From: Paraspadella gotoi
Taxonomy: Eukaryota; Chaetognatha
NCBI GenBank assembly: GCA_051294375.1
Contig: CM119267.1
Span: forward strand, 14,563,694 to 14,627,693
Direction of reading: 5' to 3'
Length of the DNA: 64,000 bases
The position numbers and the translations under genes were made by a program. The notes under the pieces are model-generated. The model had not been told where the DNA came from and searched no databases. It was given only the letters and a program-made list of their open reading frames with translations. Positions within the stretch are counted from its first letter, which is position 1, and every line of letters begins with the position of its first letter. Positions 54,573-64,000 of this stretch are shown here, in pieces.

Positions 54573-56426
54573 CTCGTATGCTCGGCATTTTAGTGGTTCT
54601 ACTTGAGATAGTATCACATTTTCCGCTTAAATAGAAAATTGGCCATGGCAAGTGGTGGGGCCGGGGGGAGGTCTTATTTGTGCCTTACCAGAAATAACTG
54701 AATATTTAGAAATTTCATTGACGTCGAAAGAGCTAATTATTAAGTGGTACTCGGCAAGGAGATACTGATAAGAAATTTGAAATTTAATTTCTTTTACAAC
54801 GCCTCGAAACGATGATGCCTAAAATTATAGTAGTATTTTTTTACTTGTTAGTTAACGATCTCCTCAAAATAGGGTTATTTCGAGAAATCTTTTCGAATGA
54901 AAAAGGAACTCCATGATTATTATAAACATATATACGTACCTAGGAGGGCCTAGACTCTAGTGGGTTGTGCTTAACTAAATTTTAAATTTGGCAGCATCTT
55001 TATCTAATCAATTCAAAAAAGATTTGAAACATACAATTTTATAAATAAATGTTTAAAATGAGTTTACATAAAGAAATACAAAACAAATACAATATACAGC
55101 GATCTTCGGTTGTCCATTTGCAACCGAAAGTACAAGAATTTCATATCGTTTAATATCGTTACAATAATTTGTACATGCTTAGTCAACATAGTACTTAGAA
55201 ATGTAGAACTCAAGGTTTTTAGTGCCGAAATAGAATTTTTCTATAATTTTCAGAGTTTTAGACGTAATCGTAATTATGATGTAGGGCTTTGTATCGATTG
55301 TTGATTTAACAAAAAGGCTTCTAAGACTAATGAAAATGTTGCCCACGCTTTTGATTTAAAAAAAAAATTAAGACGCTTAATGTTATCCAGATTCAATAGC
55401 GTTTCTTCACGGATAAAAATAAAGTTGCATGGTATGTTTTCACTTGACCAAATTAACCTGAGCGCTGCGTTTTCTCTTTGTCGCGATCTAATAATGCTTT
55501 CATGCCCCCGTATTAAATTTATTTCATTCTTGTTCTCGCGCCCTTCGCTTCCACAATCCATGTGTATCAATCTCAATTTTACCATGACAACTACTAAGGC
55601 TTTATGCTTTTTAATTTGCGCATGATAAACACTAATTTTTTTACACTTTATTTTTGAATTTGCTCATGCGTTTTTCTCTTTTGGTTTTTTACCAGAAACG
55701 AATCTAGTACAATAAATCTTTTTAATTTACAAGTTATCGGATTCGCACTCTGCCTTTGTATATCAAAGATATTTTGAGTACTAAAAGTATTTATTCCATT
55801 TACGGTTATGATAAAAAAAATCGTAGATGTTATATTGTTATATTTTTTGCAAAATAACAATGCATACGTAAAACCTAAATAAAAATATTTAGGGTGGCTT
55901 TCTTCACTTCGTAAATTTGTTATCGTCATGTCTCTCTTCCGAATCTCAAGATTTTCTGACCCTTTTATTACTTGAATTAAACACAAAAATTACTGTCAAA
56001 TGCACATTTGCAGTTTTTTTTATAGGGGACGGGAGACGTCATCTCATTTTTATTTGTATGAGCCGTAACAAGAAAAATGCAATTTTTGAGCAATTATTTC
56101 TTTTAAGTTTTCGCCAATTTTTTTTTTCGAAGCCTTTTAATTTTTATTCTGTTAAGTCCAAAAGCTTTAGGGGAGAGCCAAGAAAGTTAGTTAATTGTAA
56201 TTAAACGTAAGTTCGTGAACGAGGAAAATTCATCGATTTTTCATTATCTGATAGGTTAATAGTATCAATTCCCCTTCCTGTAATTTTTCGACTACATCTT
56301 TTTGTTATTTAATTTCAAATTACTGCCTTCTCAACTCCTTTTTTTAAATTTTTTTGTTTTAGGTAAATTTTTGTAGCGCCAACATTATCGATAATTATTA
56401 AACAATCATCCCCAGTCTATAACAAA
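54573..56426. other. Long AT-rich spacer between RALGPS and hnRNP gene
   Basis: It presumably contains the RALGPS 3' UTR and the hnRNP 5' region. Short frames present do not resemble known proteins, and no repeat family from this window was recognised. Acceptor ttttttgttttag lies ~65 bases before the hnRNP start. Confidence 0.45.
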
Positions 56427-57631
56427 ATGGTCGCAGACTCGATACCATCGGCATCTAACGCAAAAAGTGATAATGATTGTAAAATATTCGTTGGAGGTAA
56501 GAGCGGTTACTGTGGACAATTAGTTTCTTTATACAAAGTAACACCTTTCCTACTTTTAAAGGACTGGCTTGGGAGTTTAAAAACGAGGACTTGACGGAGT
56601 ATTTTGGCAACTTCGGAACTGTAAAGGATGTGACCATCAAAACGGACTTTGCGACGGGGAATCCCAGGGGCTTCGGTTTCGTCGTGTTTGACTCCAAGGA
56701 CGCCGTCGAGCGCGTCGTTTCCCAAAGCACCCCACATTCCAGTGTGTACATCTCTGGTTCTATTAAAATGAGCTTATTTAAATCATTTTAATTTCTCCCA
56801 ACCTCACCTCTTCAGTCAAAGGTAAGAAAGTTGATCCTAAGCGAATCACGGAAAAGGAGCGAATCCGAAAGATCTTCGTGGGAGGCGTCGCTCTCGAGAC
56901 TCCTGAGGAAGAGGTCAAGTTGCACTTCTCCCAGTACGGCGAAATCGAGGAGATCGTGTTCCCCACCAACAAAGAGACCAAGCAGCGGAAGGGCTTCTGT
57001 TTCATCACTTTCGTCGACGCCGACGCCTGTGACGCCGCCTGCGGAAAGAACAACGCCAAACAAAAAGTCGGATCTAAGATGGTCGACGTCAAAAAGGTCA
57101 ATCCTTTTTTTTTTTTTTGTGTTGACCCGTTCGTTCGTCCGTCCTGATTCTTCCACGCGTTTCGAATGAACTTTCAGGCCGTTCCGCAAGAACAAATGCA
57201 AGGAGGCGGATTTGGCGGCGGATACGGATACAACTTTCCGGCCGGTGGCCGTGGGGCCCGTAGCGGAATGCGTGGCGGGGGCTCCGGCGGCGGCGCTGGT
57301 ATGGGTGGTTACGCTTACGGTTATGGATACGACCAAGGGTAAGATAGTTAACGAACGATCTACGTCTGGGGCGAAACAATCGATTTTATAATTATGCTTC
57401 CCCCTTTTAAGTTACGGTTATGACGGTTACGACCACTACGGTTACGGGGCTTACAGCACGGCCTACCCCGGATATGGCGGCGCCGACCCTTATGGATACG
57501 CCGCCGGTGCCGGATATGCCGCCGCCGGTGCCGCGAGCGGAGCCGTCGCCGCGGGAGGCAAGATGCGCGGCGGTCGGGGCACCGGCAGAGGCACCGGCGG
57601 CAGGGGTAGAGGTCGTGGCGGACCTTATTAA
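56427..57631 (+). CDS. Squid/hnRNP A/B-D type RNA-binding protein
   Basis: Two-RRM nuclear RNA-binding protein. Exons 56427-56496, 56562-56741, 56816-57096, 57178-57338 and 57412-57631 keep frame and give 303 residues. RRM1 has RNP2 KIFVGGL and RNP1 RGFGFVVF; RRM2 has KIFVGGV and KGFCFITF; the linker HSIKGKKVDPKR is typical of hnRNP D/AB and Drosophila Squid. The tail is Gly/Tyr-rich, then Ala-rich, ending in an RGG-like stretch (RGTGRGTGGRGRGRGGPY). Likely roles: splicing, mRNA export or stability. Confidence 0.93.
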
Positions 57632-58316
57632 AAATTTGATGATTCTCGTGGCGCGCGGAGGGAAAAAGATATTTTATCGCATTCTCATCTCCGAAGAAAC
57701 TTATCGAAACCTTTTCATTTGATTTCATCACGATGGTCGCCTCTTTCCAGTTTTCACTCTTTCTTTTTCTCCCTCTCTCTATATTTCTTTTTACGTTTTC
57801 TACAAATGTATTCCTTCCCTTTTCAACTCGGAATGAATATCACCTTTTTAGAAAAAAATTGCTTCAAATACAAATTTTTTGTGGCCTTTTGTTGTCGGTT
57901 TTTTTTTTTCATTCACGATGTGATTTTGTTGGCCTACTTTATTTTTGTTTTGTCGTGTTTAAGAAAAAATTTCTTGGTTCTTAATTTTTCTGGAATTATT
58001 TCCCGTAAAGCAATGCAGTTTTATTGTTGTTGTTGGATATCGCCATGGCAGTGAAGCTGTTGTTTTGCCGTTTGTACTTTATATGATATATTCCAACGAG
58101 AACTGACCGTAACTTTACCATTTATCAAATGTTTGAACCAATGTTCAAAAATTTAAAAAAACTTAGTTAGATTTTGTCAGAGATATTAAGTGTAATTTTT
58201 TTTGTCAGGAATTTTCTAGTTATAAATGGATTTTACAGAAGGGATGACTTTCGTAATTGTTAATTAAAACTCCCCTGATTTCGGTTGGTGTCGCTTTCGT
58301 CAAAAATATCGTCGCT
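57632..58316. other. Spacer between hnRNP gene and TOPORS
   Basis: T-rich 3' flank, no gene recognised. A ggattttacag acceptor at about 58230-58240 precedes the TOPORS start by ~75 bases. Confidence 0.45.
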
Positions 58317-61300
58317 ATGGATTCCCCCGACTCGACGACTCCGTCGACTCAAGGCGATAAGCGAAGGACGAAGTCTAATCTAGTCAACGAAGGCCTCAAG
58401 AACGTCTTGGAATCGAACAAGGAGAGGCCGCCTGTGTCTACCGACGGTCGCGCTTCGTCCCCGGAACCCAACTGCGTCATTTGTTTGGAAAGGCTACAGA
58501 ATAAGGCCTTTGCCGACTCATGCTTTCATCAGTTTTGCTACGTATGCATCCTGGAATGGAGCAAGGTCAAAGCCGAATGCCCCCTCTGTAAACAGGGTGA
58601 GCGAGCGTCCCGTTCAGTTCTTCGAGTCATCAGTGGAAAGACTCTTTCAACATTCTACTTATTCTCTAGGGTTCAAGAGTATCATTCACTCGGTTCGTTC
58701 CATGGAGGACTACGAGCAATATTTCGTGCCGACCCCACCCCCGGCCGACCTCGGATCCGCAGACGACGACTTTCTTTCCTCTCTACGTCTTTACGATTGG
58801 GGACCTTTGGCCCGCGATCCCGTCAACTCTGCGGACGATGAAGCCCTTGATTACTCTACCAGCTTCGCCCGTCGCCTGCGCGCCTTTCGCCAACGCTCTT
58901 TCCTCTCGTTCCATAACTACTACCAACCGTCTTCTTCGACCGACGTGTGGGGTAGGTTTCGCCAAGGGATCGATCGGTCTTCCTCCATCGCCAGGGGACA
59001 CCGATCGGCGCTCAGAGCCGCCCTCGATCCGGACAACGACAATTGGCACGTTTGTCAGGGTGAGTAGACACTCTGGTGGGTTTTATGTACAATTAAATAC
59101 GTAAGGGTGATTTAATTTTTTTAATACATATATCTTTACTTTATTTACCGGTATGTTAAGAAAGCTCCGTTACCATACAACGTTTTTATTTTTTATCAGG
59201 CAACTGCCCGCTGCATAGACGCTCGAATAGAGCTGAGCATGAAAGTCGGAGTGAAGAAGACGATGGCGAGAGAAGGTATGTACGAAGGCAAACGTAGTAG
59301 AGCCGAATTCTGTTTACAGTGATTAATTAAACTAAGCCGACTAAAAATTTCTCCCGATGGATTTTCAGTTCGTTATCGTTTCAACGTTACCGACAGAGGC
59401 GAGAATCTTCTGCCCGAGATTACCGACGGTACGTGTACACTCGAGGACTCTACGCCAAGTCGCCTCCACCCAACTCCAGGTACTGTAACAGTCAATCGGT
59501 CGTTTTCAATGATATCTGCGGTCAAGCGAAAAACTACGTACGTAATTCCTGATCCTGGGCAATTAGGAAGCGATCGACTTCTCCCAACTTTTACTCATGC
59601 AATCCTGCCTGCGTTCACCGACTCGTGCCTTGGCTCAACCGCGAGCTCGGAGTTCTTTTGCACGAAAACGAAGAGAGAATGTCCCGCGTGCTGAGGGAAA
59701 TATTGACGCTCGTCAAGCAAGTTCCGATTCAAGTAAGCATTTTTGAGAAACGCGCGTTGATGACCATACTCTCTTTGACCTATTGGTATACTAAGCTATA
59801 CTAATATCATTAATTAATACCAAATAACTTGCTATGGCAGAATGCTTAAAGGGGAGTAAATTCCTAAGCATAGATACCCTATAGAGGAAAGCAAGTCTTT
59901 ATTAGTGAACATATACAGAAGGCTTCATATTATAAAATGTGGTACCTCTTTTTTGTGACCAGAATCTGTTCCTACCAAACTACCTGATCGAATTTCATGA
60001 AATTTTACATTTAGAGTCTTAATGACTATATAAATGGAACTATCGAGACGAATTTTAATATTCAACCCCTGACAAGAGATACAGGGCCCTGGGGGTGGAC
60101 CCTTGGGGGGCTAAAAAAACCTAAAAAATTTTTTAAAATTTTTTAGTGGCATCAGGTGCATTGACATTTTAAACATTAAGAAAAACATTTTAAAACTAAA
60201 ATTGAAAAATTTTAAATAATTAAGCATAGTTTAAATATGCATGGTTCATCATTTTACTTCCTATTTTCCTAAATTATTCCAAAACTGACTTGAACTGCTG
60301 ATGTTGATGAAGCTGAAAATTAAGGTAAACTAATATTTCCGTGGTAATTAATACGTTTTTCTGGAAAAGTAAACGTCTATACAACTGTTCAAAACAAAAA
60401 TAATGAAAAAATTGAAAAAAAAAATTTGACCATTTATTGCCCCTAAGCTAAGGGTGACCCCTCCGGGGCCCCATAACTCGGCTCAGAGGTCAAATATTGA
60501 AATTCGCCTCGATAGTTCTATTTATATTCAATAGGGATCGTTCATACTAAATTTCAATAAATTTGGTCCAGTAGTTTTCTCGGAACGTGTTCTGGTCACA
60601 AAAAAGGGGTATCACATTTTATAATATGAAGCCTTCTGTATATATGGAGGCCTTAAACCACCAAAGCCTGTCCAAAGTCAGGGGCAAGATAGCTTATTTA
60701 TTAAATGAATGGATAATTTTTATATTGGTTGTACCAATTTCATATAATGCATCTGACATAATTCCTAACCCAATAAGTAAGACCAAGTCAAAGCATAGAC
60801 TTAATCCAGAGGCTTTAAACTAGTATTGAAATACCTAAGAGTCGGTTCCAATAAGTATATTTTTAAATTAGTTTTATTGATAATTATTATCAATTAATGT
60901 CCCAAACTGTCTAATAGAGTGGAGCACTCAAGAACAAAAAAATTATTTGAATGATGTGAGATAGTATGATTAATTAGTACAAAAAATATTTTGTTCATAT
61001 TATCTCGGGAACAGAATAGTAAAATATAATATATTTGTAGTAATATCCTTATAAAATAGTAAATTTTAAAAATAATTTTTATAAAACTTTTAATAAAGAT
61101 TCAGATTCTTCATAAAAAGTTGAATCAAAAATATAAAACATGTTATCAAAAATTCTGTCATCTTCAATGTTTTAAATAAGAAAAAAGGTGAAAATTCCTG
61201 ACTTTTTTATTCTCTGTAATAGAAACTTATATATGTTAAAACGTTTTAGTCATTTTTTGTGATCTAAACATTAAAATATCATATAACATATTTTATAAAA

Positions 61301-64000
61301 GTTTCTTAGTTTTTTACAGCGAATCCAAATCAGTTCTTAAAAATAAAAAAAAAATATTTTGAAATTTGACGATTTTATAAGGATATTACTACATAAATAA
61401 TTGAATTTGCTATACTGTTATGCTAAAAAAATTTTTAAAAAGATTTAAAATTTATTAATTATATGTCCATAGGCAGCAAAACAATAATGTTCAATCACTC
61501 AATCTTTTCATCACTCCACCCTACTGTCTAATCAATTTTTGTCATCAATTGCTACACTAATGACAAAAGTTAATTCGTGAAATAAGACTATCAAATGACA
61601 CAGTCAATGTCAATACGACAATATGCAAATAATATCGATGAGCTCCAACTCATTTTCGGTTGCATTAAAAGCTCATTCCTTATACAATACATCAAAGGAA
61701 CTAATTATATTTATACCCTTTTTTGTGATCAGGGCCGCGAATTCTATTCGGCTATGAGGCCCCACTTTCTCGGCCGCGCCGAGCAGTTTGTCCACGAGTT
61801 GGCTAATTTCGCCGCCTCGCCGCATGACTCGTTAATAACGTGGGACAAGAAGGTAAAGCATGAACGACGCCGCCCGCGTATCGAAGAGGCTGATGCCGCC
61901 TCCGATTCGTCATCTTCCTCCGACGAAGCCGATTCTATGCATCGGTTTAGAATCGACGACGACGACGACCACCACGAAGATGTTGTCGCGTTTACGCCGC
62001 CCAATATCACTGGCTTGGAGAGAACTCCGGACGAAAGGAGTAGGAAAGGTCGGTTGGGAAGACGTTGGTCACTCTTTGCTTTAAAAATGAAAAATTCAAA
62101 TAACATTCGTCGTGCGTAGATCGTAGAAGACGACATAAAACTGCTAGCCGACTTTCCGCCGTCGCCTCTTCATTCTCATCCTCCGCATCTCGCGAACCTC
62201 CGGCGCCCGGTCGAATTTCCACGGCGACGCCTTTAGTCATCGACGTCGCTGGGAGTGACGTGGTCGAAAGATCCGCTACTTCGCTGGTTTGTAATTGACA
62301 ATGAACAATTTTTAAATTTTATTATTGACGAGTCGTAAACATCCGTAACTTTACTTTTTAGTCTGGGTGGGAAACTCCGCTTTGGTTCCCTTCGTTCCCC
62401 ACGACGAGAATCACCCAACTTTCTCCATCCTTAGTTCCCTCTACGAGTAGCGGAGAAAATTTTGAACACAAGGTTGGTGTTATGGCTTAAAAGCATTGAG
62501 GACCAACTCATCAAATTAATAGTATTCTATGGCAACAGTCGGGTTACTTGTGATGCCCAGCTGGGTGGGGCTTCAGGCCCTCTGTGGCGATGCCTGCCAC
62601 TGAGGCAATTAGGACTGGATTAGTCGTTAGGACTGGAGATAGAACGCATGGCTCTGATGGTGCACATACTCCCGATGAGCCATAGGGATCGACTGAATGA
62701 AGGCTGAGGAGAGGCGGTGGTTATTCCGCAATAATTTTAATAAAATTAATTAGTGAATGTAAGATTTTTATTTCCTCGTCCTCATAACGTATGAGTCCCG
62801 AAATAATCCTTATGCTTCTATCTATTTTTTTTTTAGGAGAAGTCGCTACAAAATAACCCTATTACCCTTTCCCATTTTCTATTCCCCTCCCTTTTTTTAC
62901 TCCCTTGACAACAATTCATCTCTTCCCTCATCGATCGTCATTCACGCTGATCAGACGGACGCGGAATCCAGCCAATCTCTGTCCGACTGCGAAGTGGTGG
63001 GTTACGTCAAACCATTGTGCGAACGAACGCCGATCGAGGTGACTCTCTCTTCGGACGACATCGAATCGGATCACGACGCGGACGTGAAGCTCGAGTGTCG
63101 CAAGAAGCGGAGCAACTTGCAGAATTTAAAGCGGCGGCGGCGGCGGGGAACATCTCCCGCCGCGGAGAATGGGTTCAGTAGCGACGAACCGATGAGCCAA
63201 CGAGGATGGTCGACCGCGTCGTCGTCGTCGTCGTCGAAGTCCTCCCGCGTCGGAAGACGGCATCTCAGAGAGGAAAGACGGAATCCGAGCGCCCCCGGCT
63301 CAAACTCCTCCGATCTCGGAGGCTCAAGGACCAGCACCGATGAAGTGATCATTGGAGACAGCAGCGACGGAGAGGACGGCGATGTCGTCGTGGAGAACGA
63401 AAAAAGAGGCGACTCGCTGCCGTCGAATCCGGCCCCCTCGTCCGTTATCAAGGCGAAAGTCTGGAGCTTTTTGGAGGCTGCTAGGAAAGAGAGAGAGGAG
63501 GAGGATCGAGCTAAAGCAGGACAGAGAGACTCGCGAACGTGGGACGCCGACCAGGAGGATGATGGCCGGAAAAGTGGCGAGACCACGACAAAGAGAAATG
63601 GATCTCCTAAGCCCAAAGAAAAAGGAAAAGGAAAGGGAAAAGGAAAAGGGAAGGGTAAGAACTCGAAGGAAACTGATCCGACGACGGAATCTCCCGCCAC
63701 ATCAACGACTTCATCGACAACAGCATCCACGTCAGTTATCTCCTCTCAACCGTCTCCAGACCGAAACGAGTCGCGCCCTTCCAAGTCGTCCTCACCGACG
63801 AAACTTAGATCCGTCGTTTTGGCCGTCAATAAGGATGCAGCTATCAATCCCGGCTCTGCGATCGACGAGCGCGACAAAAGCGTCCAAGAATCATTATCTG
63901 CACCGCGGGAACGTAGCGGATCACGCCGTCGGAACAGTGCCACCCGCGACGCCGGCCGGAAGCGCGAACGATCTCATGGAGATAAAGACGAAAGTCGATG
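58317..64000 (+). CDS. TOPORS: TOPORS RING-type ubiquitin/SUMO E3 ligase, 3' end outside window
   Basis: Nuclear E3 that binds topoisomerase I and p53 in mammals. Exons 58317-58596, 58670-59059, 59200-59275, 59369-59479, 59567-59732, 61733-62048, 62120-62286, 62362-62472 and 62955 onward keep frame. The C3HC4 RING reads CVICLERLQNKAFADSCFHQ ... FCYVC ... CPLCK at ~residues 50-90. CNPACVHRLVPWLNRELGVL and GRAEQFVHELANFAASPHD match the conserved TOPORS core. In exon 9, CEVVGYVKPLCERTPIEVTL SSDD corresponds to the family SUMO-interacting region. A Lys-Gly run (KGKGKGKGKGK) lies at ~63620-63655. The frame is open at base 64000. The exon 9 acceptor (gctgatcag) is weaker than others. Confidence 0.93.
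59916..60638 (+). mobile_element. Intact long-TIR element at TA site, 723 bp
   Basis: The ends cagaaggcttcatattataa and its inverse extend into imperfect inverted repeats of ~160 bp (both contain ggaacta/gaactatcgag and the gaatttcaatatt segment). Flanked by TATA on both sides. No transposase, so it is a MITE of a TA-targeting family such as Tc1/mariner. It lies in TOPORS intron 5. Confidence 0.85.
60643..60745 (+). repeat. Fragment of the ~330-bp repeat family
   Basis: Matches the 44625-44712 segment (ggccttaaaccaccaaagcc ... ggttgtaccaatttcat). It sits directly after the TIR element in TOPORS intron 5. Confidence 0.75.
60915..61523 (-). mobile_element. hAT-like MITE, 609 bp
   Basis: Reverse-oriented relative of 16072-16698. 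It begins TAGAGTGGAG, ends CTCCACCCTA, and is flanked by CTGTCTAA on both sides (60907-60914, 61524-61531). It lies in TOPORS intron 5. Confidence 0.85.
62528..62731 (+). mobile_element. Diverged solo terminal repeat of the TRIM-like family
   Basis: It starts tatggcaacagtcgggtta like 20971 and keeps the order of blocks (gatgcccag, gtcgttaggactgga, gaggcggtg) but with many changes and deletions. The right end is approximate. It lies in TOPORS intron 8. Confidence 0.65.

Noticed and set aside
57098-57731. Arg/His-rich minus-strand frames opposite the hnRNP tail
   Set aside because: Antisense of Gly/Tyr codons; an artefact of composition.
62838-62954. Alternative TOPORS exon starting after ttttttttag at ~62837
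   Set aside because: Read in the required phase it meets a TGA before reaching the conserved CEVVGYVKP region; the acceptor at 62951-62954 keeps frame.

Overview
The window is nuclear DNA from an animal with a compact genome. Coding exons are GC-rich, spacers and introns are AT-rich, and most splice sites are clean GT-AG. The gene set (tetraspanin, OATP/SLCO with a Kazal-like loop, RALGPS, GTSF1, TOPORS, CPAP) is metazoan. The lineage cannot be fixed from sequence alone. A non-bilaterian with a small genome, such as a glass sponge, would fit but is only a guess.

I recognise 24 protein genes and all lie on the + strand. In order: an mTERF-like gene cut by the left edge (1-1065); CENPJ/CPAP (2699-8174); FIGNL1 (8783-11002); NDUFS6 (11075-11811); a tetraspanin with a long N-terminus (12224-13865); a repeat-rich gap (13866-17499); a dense run DCAKD, SERHL-like, TRAPPC1, PGS1 (17500-25205); TOMM6, SLCO, IFT52, RIOK1, TIGAR-like (25646-38617); ZSWIM7, TUBE1, TMEM242, NDUFAF4, ALAD, DCP1 (39177-46842); GTSF1-like, mL63, RALGPS (48492-54572); a Squid-type hnRNP (56427-57631); and TOPORS (58317 to beyond the right edge). 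Exon structures were worked out by joining reading frames across splice sites, and every junction reported keeps frame.

Genes inside the dense runs are 11-175 bp apart, and nearly every start codon has a pyrimidine tract plus AG a few bases upstream. Together with the single-strand layout this suggests polycistronic transcription resolved by spliced-leader trans-splicing. No SL RNA gene was found.

Functional themes: mitochondrial biogenesis (NDUFS6, NDUFAF4, TMEM242, TOMM6, mL63, PGS1, DCAKD, possibly the mTERF-like gene); centriole and cilium (CPAP, IFT52, TUBE1); RAD51 control (FIGNL1 and ZSWIM7, known antagonists); RNA handling (DCP1, hnRNP, RIOK1); and piRNA silencing (GTSF1).

Introns and spacers hold at least eight repeat families: hAT-like MITEs with 8-bp target duplications; long-TIR elements at TA sites; a 738-bp TRIM-like element with two 255-bp terminal repeats and 4-bp target duplications, plus solo copies; a tyrosine-recombinase remnant between long inverted repeats; tRNA-like SINEs with a structured central domain; two further TIR families; a dispersed ~600-bp repeat; and a ~330-bp unit. 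A 68-bp perfect palindrome lies at 1304-1371.
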